The position numbers and the translations under genes are program-made. From Sinonovacula constricta (Eukaryota > Mollusca > Bivalvia > Cardiida > Solecurtidae): DNA of 64,000 nt. This document shows, piece by piece, positions 22,694 through 36,411 of this stretch. The stretch spans positions 19,522,110-19,586,109 of the forward strand of contig CM017556.1 of NCBI GenBank assembly GCA_007844125.1, given 5' to 3'. The notes beneath the pieces were generated by a model. The model was given only the letters and a program-made list of their open reading frames with translations, did not search any database and had not been told where the DNA came from. Each line of letters starts with the position of its first letter. Position 1 is the first letter of the stretch.

Positions 22694-25600
22694 CTGAAAA
22701 AAGAAAGAAATGGACGTATCTATTTTGATAAAGGTTAATAGTGATATTTTAGAAATAAGCAATCGAAAATCATAGTAAGCAAATATATTTATAACCACTT
22801 TTTGTTTTATTATATCTCTATATGGTGAGTTATAGTTGTCCGCTATAATCCAGGTTGTTGCTTTATTTGGTCATATTTACCGAACCCTGATAAACGCAGA
22901 CAATTTTGTCTGTTTTGATTCTCTTAAGTTAGTTTGAATGTTGGAAAAACACCTTTTATCGTGTTTCTTGTAACTCACAGGTCGATTTTATGTGAATCCA
23001 GAACCACAGAATCGTATTAATTAGTGTTCGTACAGTATGTTGAGATATTTGTAACCTAGAAAAATCTGACAATAGCGTTTACATCAGACGAAAGTCCAGC
23101 TACTAAAATGGTATCCTGTTTGTAACTTTTGCACATATGCACAGTATAGATCCCATGTATCGATGTGTAATTTATATCTTCCAGATTCTCTTACTCGATA
23201 TCAATTAATTTACTTCAAAAATATAAATCATTCACAAAAAACAAATGGTAACATATTCTCTTTAATTCCACCCACCCAAACCCTCACCCCCATCCCCACC
23301 TCCAAAATATAAAAGCTATGTTTGTACTATAGATCTCACTTTGAAGCCTTTTATTGTCGCATAAACATTGAATGATTTCAATGAAGTCGCTAGTTTTAGT
23401 GCAAAACATTGGCACCGCTCCAATGATCTGCAACTACCTTACAATACTATTTACTGTCGCTTTATCCGGAGCCACATGCTGAAATTTCTATTAGGACTTC
23501 GTTATTAATTATATACGGAACATTGTGTCGCTCTACCACAGTAAATGTGAATACACAAAGGAACATAACACCTCCATACAATTTTTTACAGTAAAATATT
23601 TTGTTCCGGATTTGGCAAACTGTACATTTTAACTTTTTGTGGGGTTTGCGGTGTTATATTTGCCTATATTGGACATTTATATAAATGTTGATGTAAAGCA
23701 GGTGTGAAATATCTTCAGAGATTTTCTGGTTTAAATGTTTCTGGAAAATACATGTACAGCGGAAAAGCGTAAAATGGCAAAACTCTTTTCTCATGAACAT
23801 GTAATACTCAATGGGAAATTCTATGAAAATTTATCAAATATTTAGGCTCATTGCTAGGTAAAGCCAACATATACTTATAAGAGGGCTAGAATGTGCATTT
23901 GTACTTTGGAAAAGTTGCATTTAATGATGCAGTTAAAATACTAAGTTAAGTTGTTTAATCATTAAAGTGCACCAAAGAAGAATAGCTAAATAAAAAAGCG
24001 ATACAACTTTGCGTAACGCAGTCGCCACGTCTTGCCCCTCCCCCACGCTCCTACCCTCCCCCCCCCCCCCCCCCGCCCCCCCCGCCCGACCGCCCACAAC
24101 TGGACGGCATTGGCCGACATCGACACGGCAAAAACAGCGACAGGAAAAAAATACCTGTACCATTTCAAGTAACATTAAGTCCCCGTGGAAAATGAACTTT
24201 TTAAACTCCACCATAATTACAATTTTCCGACTCTTCTAATCGGCAAAAGGCACCCCTATTTCATCATAGGAAGAATTATAATGGGAAGAAGGAGAATACG
24301 CAGATATGACAAGGTCCGGTAAAAAACATATAATATGTTTTGAAAAAAAGCATAGGATAAAAGTATTCACGTGCATGGTAAATGAAAACATGACAAAACT
24401 CTAAGTCGAGAAATGAAATAAAATAGAGCCAGCCCAACTGTTGCCACTCGCAACGGTCAGTCTACATAATGGCTACCTTAGAAGAATCAGTAAAAGTAGT
24501 TATAGGTAGAAGAGGATGTAGCTAACGAAGTGCAGTTTAACAAATGCATACGGAGTAATGAGCAAAATTACTGGTAACTACTAGTACTGATGTAGAAGTA
24601 TTATTCTACAAACTTCAGAACAGTTATTCACCATCTACTTACTTGTTATTTCACATCATCCAATCAATTCAAGTACTAACGACACTGCCTCTTACAGTAA
24701 CTACCACACTCCGTGAAAAGCAGCAGTTGTACTTGTGCAATGAACCGACTCTGTCAACGAGGAAGTGAATATATGAATAAACGCGCTTTCTCTATGGTTG
24801 AAAATCTCCGGCACGTGATGTACCCGATCAAGCGACATTTATACACACAGTACCTGAGATTCGCTTAAGATATTGTTAAAGCTAATAATTATCGTATGCC
24901 TGATAAATGGTCTATTTACTAGCTCTGAACAAAAAGCATAAAGTATACAAGGAGTCATATTACTCTTTACCTCTAGTCTGATCAGTAACATGGATAAAGC
25001 ACCCGTATTTCAAAAGGTCCGTAATTTGAGCAGAGTGTGTGAATATGCTATAACAACGAAACCAGGACTATATGATAGCGGATTTACATTATTGTAATAT
25101 CTGAGCTTATGAAAAGTGTTTTACTAGTATTTTGAAAAGTCTTTGGTATGTGTTGGCTTAAGTTTCAAACCACTGCTTTCTTATTTCTGTTATCGTTTAA
25201 TATCTACTTTGAGACACATCGATTTAGAAATAAAATCTTGCGGAGGAACATTTAAGCAATTATTTATAATCATCATGACACCGTTAAGTAAATGGGGTTC
25301 TTGGCTCCATACCCGTTCGTGAGGCACATATACCAATAACATTTACAAAAGCAACAGCAATGATACATGTATTACTGCGCCCGCTGACAATTTGCGAATT
25401 TGTGCTTTAATACATGTATAAAACTTGCATTATTCCATTTATGAAACTTAAAATACAAGCCTGATTTATAAGCTTTTAGTAGAGTATTTTATAAAATGCC
25501 GATTTATATTAATTACAATAAGAGTATATGACAAAGTCCTATGAGCATTGCAACATATACCAAACTCCGAAAAGGCACAGAACAAAGGTATTTCCCATGT

Positions 25601-26900
25601 AAGCCAAGCGAAAAGTAAGAACAAATTTGTGATGAGTCATTTAACGAAAAGAGCAAAAGACTGGCCTCTAGTCAGTAAAGTAAACATAAAAATGATAATC
25701 AAAGATATCACATAAAGTGCAAACAATATAATTGACTTACACCACAGCAAAAAAAAAAGGCGTCGCACACATGTAAAATATTACTTGCATATGATAATAT
25801 CTTAAGTAGCTTGATCCTATGAGACGTTGGTAGTTACAGTTGAGGCTAGATAATAAAGTGGTTGTGAAATGAGCTGTGTCACATAAATAAAAGACACAAT
25901 TGCTAGAGTATTAAATTAACCAGATAATTTATCGACGGTACATGTGGATTCCAACGCATTCTTAAGATTGGTACTACAATGAATATAGTCGTTTAACAGT
26001 TTTCTCCAAGCTATATTTTGCCTAATCTTTAAGAATTGGCTCCATGGTTGCAAAACTTCGGCCCGCTTACAGACAAATAATTACACATATAACCGTAATG
26101 TCCAAGAGATTTGCATGAAATCTTTAAAATCGTCTCCACCATAGGACTCTTCTCTTTAATTGTCGTCCTTGTAGTGCATTAAGTCAACACGTTATACGCA
26201 ACGATTTAAAACACATCTAGTGGAGGAACATAACAACGTTCCCCACTTAAATGCTCAAATAATACATGCCGGTAATATGTAATTACAGCCTTAACGGTAT
26301 GGGCATTTTGGTATGTGGCCTTGTCTGACTTGGCAGTAAATAGAAGTGGGATTTGTGGGTACACAGAATGTAGTAGTATCAGGACAAGAGTTGGAATTAG
26401 AGTTTTGCTACCCAATAGCAGGGCAGTAAGCCGCAGTGCATCAGGTATGAAAGCTTTACGACCTCTACCACGTGATATCTTTATAATACATAAATGAAGT
26501 AATCACGCTGTATTCACATGGTGTAATTTTGGGGAGGCGCTCTGTCTCGAAAGACGGTCAATCCTCATGCATTTAAAAAAAGGGTATGTGGCTCAATGAC
26601 CGATTGTGAGGCACATAACGCAATAAACCCGTAGAAATTATATTCATTGTATATTATTTATTAAATATTACGACATTTGCTGACGCTGTGCGTAAGAGTT
26701 TGTCGTTATTCTGTTGATAAGCTTGTCAAGGCGATAGTTTTTCATACATATACATGTATTAGTATGTACGAGTAACAGGAACCTGTTTTATATATGTAAA
26801 AAGGGAAGGCTGTATTGGACAACCTTTTTGTCTAAACATATGTAATTATTAATCTGTAGTAAATCGTTAATATTTTGTATGATGGTGGCTTTTCATGTGT
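22694..26900. other. upstream region of the CCP/CUB gene
   Basis: Should contain the 5' UTR exon(s) and promoter of the minus-strand gene, but neither is identifiable by eye. A C homopolymer tract lies at 24057-24083. A GC-raised patch at 26200-26480 is open on both strands, without a recognisable domain. Confidence 0.4.
24040..24090. repeat. poly-C/CCCG low-complexity tract
   Basis: Runs of up to about 18 C. Glycine- or proline-rich readings across it are artefacts of the tract. Confidence 0.95.
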
Positions 26901-26970
26901 CCAAAATAGCTCAGAGGCTTACACTTAAAGAGAATTTTGTAGAGCATTTGTGGGTTCGAAGCCCGGTTGA
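26900..26970 (+). repeat. possible tRNA-derived SINE head
   Basis: TAGCTCAGAGG (26907-26917) fits a Pol III A box and GGTTCGAAGCC (26953-26963) a B box, at tRNA-like spacing. Flanks do not pair as a tRNA acceptor stem. No tail recognised. Confidence 0.4.
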
Positions 26971-28077
26971 TGATTATTTTCTCATTATGTTGTCAGTAAC
27001 GGCCTATCAATTTGAATACAGTGCATGAATATATGCAAATGGTGCACTATAGTTTATGGTTATTTTATAATTTACTATGTAATGTTATGATGTATTTGAA
27101 GAAATATTGACCAACTATTGTTTTGACTAGTTTCTTTCCATTTCACGAGATTTATGTGGACATTCTCGCATAAAAGTAACATAATGGTAATGCTTTTGGC
27201 ACACATTTCTGTGACTGAACTTTAATGATATAAGTAAAGTTTCATTCAATGAGTTAACGCAATGGTTAATTCATATCTAGGAGGCAGCCAATCAGTGGAG
27301 AAGGCCAACGGTATTAAAGGATTAAGTAGGTACATCCATTTATTATCTGCCTTACACTTGTTTTGTCTGTGATACACGTATTTCAAACCATATGAGCATC
27401 AACCACAGTCTTTAAATGAAATTGAATGTTTTATTTGATCAAATTTAAAATTTTAACATCGTAACCGTCCAGTGCTAAGAGCTAGGCCAACATTTATAGG
27501 AAATAAAAGTCCGATATCTCGCCCGTGGTTGTCCTATGTCTTACGGATAATTTCACAGCAAATGACAGCACAAAACATGACATTATAACGTCACAGAGGG
27601 GATAGTTTTGGAAGAAACACTTTGCGGCGAGAATCCTGCAGAACATGGTCACTGATTTTTGCTCAACATTACAAAAAGGCAAGTATTTAAGCGTTTTACT
27701 TACAATAAACACTGGAGATCGAAAAAAAGATCGTTAAAAGTTATGTTTTAAAAGTGTAAGACTTCAAAGTGTGCTACCAACTCTTTATCTTGGTAAAAAA
27801 GATTTATTGAGATATATATTTTGAAAATGATTAAAGTAACAACAACAAATATTTAGCGAAACATAAATTCTCTTTACCCTATAAAGATATATGCCTTTTG
27901 TCGGGATTGGGGAGTGTAAGCAACGTGGTCTGAATCTTCTATCAGTTTTGATTAATCAACAATTAGATGGAAAGCGTTCAAGAGAAAGTTAACATGGTCA
28001 GTCTGTCACTTAGTATGTTAAGACTTTTTCTTTGCACCGCGTAATGGGAATGTCAAAGTCGCGTAATTAATGTTTGA

Positions 28078-28165
28078 TTGTTGTTGGGGTTTATTGTTTT
28101 CTTGTTGTTGTTGTTTGTTGTTGTTGTTATTGTTTGTTTTTTGTTGTTATTGTTTTATGTTTTTT
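28078..28165. repeat. TTG/TTT microsatellite
   Basis: Imperfect TTG triplets grading into T-rich sequence. Confidence 0.9.
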
Positions 28166-31061
28166 GTTTTTAAATAGACTAGAAAATGTTTACATAGAAC
28201 CATAGGCGCACCGCAGGTAAGCTGGAATAGTTTTTCATATTCATAGTAAGTCCTTCGCCCGGACCAGGACTAGTCTAAGGTGTTACATTCGGCGACACTA
28301 TCATTGGTAACCCTCTCAATTAGAAAATAAAAAGAAGGGGGACGAGAATAAGAAGAAGAATAAAAATTGTAATAAAAAAGAAGAACAACAAGATATAGAC
28401 TAATTGATAAAAGACATGGACTGTTATAAAAGTAATACCTCGAAAAGGACCAGATAACTGTGAATAAATTACTCACATGTTATAAAACAAAACAAGTTAA
28501 AATCAAGTACTTATGACTACCTGGTCTAGAAACTGACACTTGTTACATAGAAGTCTCCGATCTTGATATACTTGACCCTGTGAAGGTATATATTGTAATA
28601 ATTTGTAACGTGTTTATTTAATAAAATGTATTTTGATGTAAACACTTATTGCTTGCTTTTACTTACTGTTGCGCCTTTGATTGTAACTCACACACATCAA
28701 TTGTATGTGTGCAATTTAACCCGCTCTATCCTCCGATAAAGGAAGTGAATACAATGCCAATATCACTCTTATTGGCAAACTTCTGCCCTATATACCAAAT
28801 CAATACAATCATACACATCAGGTATGAGATTTGATAATCGATTTGATGTCCCACTTGACATTTTCAGCGAACTTATTACTTTCGGGAACGACTACACTCT
28901 TAAACTGCTAACGTCGCGCTCTTACTACCGTGTCGTTTGAAATGACTCCCTTGGAGCGGCGCCAATGATCGATGAGATGAAAAGCGTTCGACGCTTGTAC
29001 TCAGATTTAAATCATATATTGAAAACTTTTAGCCGAGATGTTTTCACACGATTATTCTTGTGTTCGTATGTTTACGTCTAATAATAATTAAACAAACATT
29101 AGCCGCCATTGTCACGTTTGTCAAGTCAAGTGAAAAGTTTATTGACATAAGCCACATTTTGGCTATCGTCAAATTAACATTCATTTGATAAATTTCAAAA
29201 GATAGCAGTGTAAATACAACAAAATGAAATAAAACAATAAACATGCAATGATATATAGAAAAGTATAAACTTCGTAGATATGCCCATACAATACAGAATC
29301 AATATAAGACGGTTTATCGGGATGAACGTTATTGATGAATTTTATAAGTATGCGTAACATACACATCATATACACGTACCAGAAGTAAAAAAGGTTAAAG
29401 GCCAATAAATAGAACTGTAAGTTCTGTATTCTTTTGAAAAATCGCGAAATGTTGAAAACAAATTGCACCATGACCCAATTATGATAGACATACATAACCA
29501 TACATAGATGAAGCAGCTGTTTATAGTCTATCAGAAAGATCCAGAAATAAGTCAACGTTTGCAACTTGTAAGAAGAGCCAATTTGCCGAATCGGTAACTA
29601 ACACATTTTAATGAAATATGAACTTCCGGTAAAAATGGACCTGTACATTATCGTGCATAGCTGTCAAGATTTTTGCTTTCTTTTAATTTTACATGGATTC
29701 GGCTTCCTTTTGACACCAAAAGATTAAGACTTCAAAATAGGAAATTTGATGCCCAAACATAGCAGCAGACAGCAATTAAAGAGAAAAAGTCCAAGTCACA
29801 GGTTCTACTTCTGGTCGGTATTTCGTGTAACCACCCGTTTAAACATCACTAATTGCTTCATAGCTCCTTTAAAACTATATTTTCTTAAAGGGTATTATAT
29901 TTCCTAAACATTATTTATTATTTTTATCTTTTTTGATTAAAAGTATTGAACTGAAAGTTATTTTTGACCACATTGCATTTGTATAGCCCTGTTTTTCAGT
30001 GTAAATTAATTAACAAATATAGAACAACTTACATTCGATACACCAAATAACCATGCATCCGACTATGTTATGTATAATAAATTATTCTGAATAAATAGAT
30101 CAACATTCAAAAAGATTTTAATGAATTGTATAATATTTATTAATTAAAGAATATATATTTTCAAGATTATTCTTAAAATGCAGACAACTGCATCCAAAGA
30201 TGGATAGAATCTGCTAAGTTACTAAAACACACTGCTTTATACTGCATAATGTACGAAACTGTTATTCTATCTTGTAACGATGCTATTATTTAATGAAAAT
30301 GTAAAAGCATGTTCATTAGATGTCACATAATGTAAGGTTATAATAGATGTTTAACTATAATTGGTGAATGCAGGACACCAAAGAGCACACAGTCCTATGT
30401 TTGGGGCCCCTGTTTTGTCAGAAATATGTTGCTATCTATTAAAAATGAAAAGAATACTGTTGTCCTGGCAGTTTATCCAGATTTCAACTTATTTTGTCCT
30501 TCGAACTATCACCGTAAGGGATAAACATGAAAAATAATGCTAATCTTACATAACTCAGAAAAATAAAAGAGAGGACCATTTATATGCAAAAGTTTTTGCT
30601 TTGATATGTGTCACTGTCGATGACAGTTTTTGATTCCAGCACATTTGACTCCTTTGACTGTTGTAGGAAATTAGATCCTGATACAGGTGAAGACGATAAT
30701 ATTGCATTCAATGAAATGTAAACACTCGGACCTAGCATTTTCGAGAAATTGTAGAAAGAGGAAAAAGGACCATCAACAAAATAAAATGCAATAAATTTCC
30801 CTTTTGAATAATTAACACAAGAGTTTGTGTAAGTAAGGTATTTCTGTACGTGTTACTATATGCTTATTACAAGCTGTTAATAAGCTAATGTCGTTGTTGG
30901 CAATTGTCTCATTTCTTTTCACAATAGCTTCATAAATATATTTAGACAATTTAATAGTAAGATTTACGATCTACATGTTTACACTTTATTAGTTGCAAAA
31001 TAAGTTAATTATTGACATAGCTTCAAAGACAAACAAGAGGAAATGATGTTATATTGCGTGC

Positions 31062-31155
31062 GTTCGTAAGCGCGCGCGTGCGTGCGTGCGCGTGTGTGTG
31101 GGGGGAGGGGTGGCGTTTGTGTGAATGTGTGTATCTGTGTGTCTGTGTGTGTATG
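31062..31155. repeat. GT/GC dinucleotide-rich tract
   Basis: GCGCGCGTGCGTG followed by GTGT runs with G-rich interruptions; alternating purine-pyrimidine sequence of the kind that can form Z-DNA. Confidence 0.9.
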
Positions 31156-34100
31156 TATTTAGTGGCAAATGGGAGACACACCGAACCGGGGACGTTCCCT
31201 GCTGTACTACTGCTGAAATCCGTGCCTAGCGGCATTGAAGATATTATACGTGAAATTTCCAGAAATTGCACCATGTCCCCAATTAACCACATTCGTACGG
31301 ACCACAATATACACACCCGATTTGGACATGATATTTCTCATACACACGCGTCCTCGTTTATCGCAAGTATCGTTAATAAGAAACAATACTAGCCGCTAAC
31401 TCCCCGTAAGGCCTTCATTTATTGGCGCCGCTTTTGAGAGCGGTGCCTCTTATGGAATGCATTTTTATGGGGACGATAATGTAGCAGTCAATAACACGAC
31501 GTTGGGGGTGTTCCGTGAGACACTTTTCAGAGAAAAGAACCACTTCAAAATGTTCCTTTTTAACGGGGAAGTTTGCAGCAACAAAGTGTAGCTTGCAATT
31601 ATAAAAAAGATACATAAAAAGTAGCCGTTTGGCAAAGGTTTGTTAAACAAAGGAAACCGAGTATACCGATATTAGAAATGCAATTTGTAAATAAAGATGT
31701 GGCAAAGTACAATGAAAAAAATAAAGTAGCAAAAATACCCAACTTCCCATCAGAGTTATGGTTCATTACTGTCAATGTTTATATGTTAAGTAATCAACAG
31801 TGTACGAGAGTGGTTAGTTGCCAGGATAGCTATCTTTTTGTTTTATTTCCTTATATTTATTATAGTTCATGCTATTCTAAGTGTCTAAACCTCGCGATGT
31901 CAATTCTAGTCAATGTAACAAATATTAAAGTGAATTATTATACAACTATTTGTCTTATTCTGATAAAGAAAACAAGACAAATCATCAATGGTGTAAATTG
32001 TTCCAGAAGGAATTGTATTAATTATATTTTTCTAAAAACGCTCACACTCAAACTTTCAGCAAATTGCCTTTATCAAGAGTTAAACAACAACAATTGCTCT
32101 CTTTGCATATTTTCAAACGTTCATGTGCACTGCCATACAATTTCTAATATGACAGCGCACATGAGACCATGAAGCATTGTGTCGGCGTTTTGCTTGTTTA
32201 CTGCAGTAAACATATAAATCGATTACATGTTTGATATTATAAAAAATATCAATCTAGGCAGGTGAATGTGTGCTGGAGTGTCCAGGAATGTGAAAAAAAG
32301 ATAATGGTGGCTTTACTAAAAGCTTAACGTATACAGCTGTTAAGACGGTAGTGTTTGTCATAAAAATGGTAATAAATGGGTTTTTTTAATATAAATTTAT
32401 TTGATGTTCCTAACAATGATGGTTCTTGCCTGATTTATCTATCCATATTTGTACGTGGTATGGTATAAGTACACGCAATCACTTTCTCGCTAAGCTTTTC
32501 TAGGGAACAACGTGTCCAATATTCACACGCACCTCGTGCGGAGCGCGAAGCCTATACATGGTTATATGCTGAATTGAAATTTGCACATGGGGAAAGTTTG
32601 CTTTGCGGACCTTGCCTGATAAAATACGGGTCCTAATTCGGTAAAAAACGTGCTTGTTATTATTTTATTTAATTTTTTGTGTCTTTATTTTTGTGTGTCT
32701 GTATCTTTTAACATAACTTAGAAAAATACTGTATGAAAAATAATTATTTGTGTAATGTGAGATTTCTGCACATGTGCAATTTCTGCTTGTACACTTTAAT
32801 TTTAAAGTTAATATAATAATTTTGCAACTTTTTTTCTACATATGCGACATCTTGAAAAATCTTTTTCTCACGATTTATAGTATACTGAAAACTTTCAGGT
32901 AATCATTAATTTTTAAACATGTCTGTTTACCTCTTCCACTTCTTGCGTCGCTTTTGATGCTTCGCATCAACGACTTTTCTTGTATTATCATGTAACGACT
33001 ATATAAGATGCACACATGTGTTTAATATACTTCTATGCGCAGAGGCAGTACTTACTGTAAAAACACTGAACAATTCACTGTGTCTTGATTATTAAGCCTG
33101 TTCTTTATCATTAGTTAACTTAATTAGGTCAGTTTGTTTTAAATGTGTACATGACGATATTAAACGAAGAAAATCGCTATTGATCTACCCTCAAACTGTT
33201 AAATGCATATTCTAGCAAGTTAATGAAAACAGTCGCTTTTCTGTGTTGTTGTTTTGTTGTTGTCTTTTATCCTTTTGGGTGGTGAAATTTGTGATATAAT
33301 CTGTAACTAACTACGTCCCTGATTTGGGCTACACGATACCTTTAGGAAACTCATTTGTCACTTTATTATTTGTCAGTATATGTTTGTTATGTAACGCAGC
33401 ATTTTATAGCTAATATTCCAGAAAGTTTAATTCATGTCGAAAACATGTAAATTTCTAAGATTAGGTCCATTTTTCAGTTAAACGTCCCAGTTTATACATA
33501 TAAGTTATGAAATGTAATTACTTCTGACATTTAGATAACAAAGTTTTATGGATCTTATCCTTTTAACTTTTTATATATATAATTAAAGAAATTTTAATAT
33601 TTGATTTTGTTGCAAATAATCTTCGTTAATATTATATTTTTAGTCATATCGTTTATATTTGTATCATAAAAATGTTGTCAAAAGTGATAATATTGTGAAA
33701 ATAACATTTTTGTATTATATAATTATGGATGCGCTTAAATACATTTAGAAAGCTAGGACTAATTCCTGTCTGGTTCATGCATTGTCACATTTACATAAAT
33801 TATTACAATTGAGATTATAAACGATACAACTAACATAAGAAGTGTGATAAAAATTTAATAAGAGCCGTTATCACCGTCAAATTCGAACATTTAAATGTTA
33901 TTCGGAAAGAAAAAAGGATGAAACGAACATAGAAATTACTAAGGAAGACAATAGAGCAATACACGAAACTGCAACGTAACTCCTCTCCCTGATATTTCTG
34001 ACAGTGACAGTTTGTCCGGCTACCTCAAGTGCACCATACACTTTCACAAACAAAACAAATGTCCTTGTTTGTAAAGTTGGTCAAATGCTTACCATATATT

Positions 34101-34623
34101 GACGCTGAACGTATGAACTCGTTGTGTTTTGTAAACGGCATTAACTGAGTGTCCATTAATTCAAAATACATGTAACGTTTGCATCGTAGCTAATAACAAA
34201 TATCAAAATGAGACAAGGATCTTAAGAAATAGTGGCTGGACGTCAACACTGATCTTCCTTTACACAAAGTTGTCTGTCAAGCTTTCAGAAAACATTCTAC
34301 TAACGACATTAAACACAACGCACATGCTAGTTTATCATTTATTTCACTAATATAAAATGTGGCTCTTTCCACTTTGAGACAGAACACAAGACATTTAAAG
34401 GACTAGGAAAATTCTTCACAACCTGCTTGTTGGATTGGATTTGGTTTTTTGTTTAACACCAAAAACATAATGTTTATTTGATAATCTTATTTCTGTATGC
34501 ATGCCATAGACAACTACTTATATCTACCGACCAATGCGTGGCACCACAAGAACACAGACAATTGGATAAAGGACTCTGTCAGTACCCTCTCGCAGGGTAG
34601 TGTTTTGATAAAGAAGTATGGAT

Positions 34624-34920
34624 CGGACCTAGTAGTGCAGTCGGTAGATTGTCTGATCCAGGTAGTGGAGGCCCCGGATCGATCCCGGGCCTCGACATAC
34701 CAAATTAACGGAAGTGGCATAGCACCCTTGCTAACGCTCAAGATAATACAAGGGTAGTTCCACAACCTGTTTGTACGGTGTCACGATAATGTGACTGGAT
34801 GTGGCAGGTATTCACGGCATGCTATATACAGTGAATGCAGCACTGTATCTGCTTCAAGTTGCCACCGTCTCCCGATAACTGAAAAACTGTTGGTGGGACG
34901 ATAAACCCAATAAACAGACA
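34624..34920 (+). repeat. tRNA-derived SINE, family A, copy 1
   Basis: Head with TAGTGCAGTCGG (A box, 34633-34644) and GGATCGATCCC (B box, 34676-34686), then a body shared with 43731-44027: CTTGCTAACGCTCAAG, TAGTTCCAC, ATAATGTGACTG, CATGCTATA, ATCTGCTTC, CACCGTCTCC. Tail is CGATAAACCCAATAAACA. No gene content. Confidence 0.85.
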
Positions 34921-36411
34921 TTATGGAATAATAATTAATAGAAACATGTACAACATGAGCAATGAGCTAAAAGAATATTTGAAATATGTACAGGAACCAG
35001 AAGCGTTAGTAACTGAACAGTTCCTTAAGAGAGAGAGTTTGACACAAAACAGTAATTTCGAATACGTATAATAAAAACTATGTAATGATGTTATAGAATG
35101 AAAATAAGCCCGTAAGATATGACATAAATGGACATACCAACTAATGAGACTTACTTTCACTGCTTGCATTTGAGAAAGTGGGAGGTTATAGGTCTGAAAA
35201 AAGTAAGCGCACTCAGAGCACCCCAGTCTGTTGTTCCTACTGACCTTGCCAAAGCAGTAACTATTGGATCGCATGTTTTACAATTTCTTGTCACAGTTTT
35301 GTTGTAACTTTTACATTTGATTGGCGTGTGAATACGTGTAATTGTGTCCTGTGCCTTTTCGATTTTAATGTCTGTTGCAATACTCATAGGACCTAGCCAT
35401 ATTTCTTATTTATGGTTAAAATGTTAACCTCTGCAATGCGGTATTAAGAAATCTACCCGTGCATGCAATCTATGTTATTATTTAATTTAACCCATCATGT
35501 GAGTTACGTTTATATTCCTTTGACCTACATTGGACTGGTCATTCTGTCATTGCTTTAAATATTTAACATCATTTACCATCAAGATTGTTTTTGTAAATTT
35601 TCAAATAGAAAGAAATACTTGTCCTCTCAAGCAAATACAATATGGACAGTATTTATAATTACGTCACTACTTTTCTCTTTTATGACGTCATAAACTAGCT
35701 CTTAAAATATGTCATCACTTGGACAGTTTTAATTAGATAGATCTGTGTTCTTTTCACTGCCATTTTAGAAAGCCATCAGGAAGAATTGATTTAAACATCC
35801 GGTCGACTCATTTCCGACTGATATATTCAAGGTGGTAAATGTTGTGTTGTTGTTATTTATATAATGTCTCCTTACAGTCAACATGTCAAGAAAAATGTCC
35901 TGAATGTGTTGTTTATAAAGTATAAACTAACGAATAATGCCCTATTTACATTATTCTTTCCGATTTAAGTATGCATTTTTTCTTAGTTTTAAGTAAAAGT
36001 TAATAATAGTAGTAATAATATAATATAAAATATAGTTACAATGTAGTTATATTTAGGTATTTCAGCAACCCGTTCTATCTGTTCGGACACTGTGGGCAGG
36101 AAAAACTGACAAAAAAGTAAAGATAGAACTTCTTGTTGCAAACATAACGATTCATAATGATGAAGACAACGGAATGCTATTGTTGTATTTTTGTCAGAGA
36201 CCACATGTAAAAACAGTATTGTAGTGTATGCATGGTTTACCAACAATATCATTTCAGCCAATGCCATTTTCTCCAACATCGCCTTGTCAATTGTTTCTCG
36301 TTGCCTCAACTCTCAGCTGTTGTGATGCTGTCCCGGCGATTGCTGATTCAAATGAAATTGTACTTCCTTTCTTGTCCTTTACTCGTACTAGATCTGGCAT
36401 GACAGCCCACA
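34921..36411. other. no recognised content
   Basis: AT-rich, no supported gene; a few phrases near 36390 (TACTAGATCTGGCATGACAG) may be the edge of the following array. Confidence 0.45.

Larger units (their letters stand above)
26971..34623. other. gene-free AT-rich stretch
   Basis: No supported gene in 7.6 kb. Holds a TTG-rich microsatellite (28078-28165) and a GT/GC-rich tract (31062-31155). Open readings of 100-164 codons (for example plus 31678-32172) have no domain, repeat or splice context to support them. Confidence 0.5.

Noticed and set aside
22614..22798. 62-codon reading in another frame over exon 1
   Set aside because: It crosses the acceptor and ends without phase match; the +1 frame gives the start codon and signal peptide.
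24009..24239. Proline- or glycine-rich proteins over 24009-24239
   Set aside because: Products of the C homopolymer tract.
31678..32172. 164-codon plus-strand ORF
   Set aside because: No domain, no repeats, no splice context and a composition like the AT-rich surroundings; likely chance.
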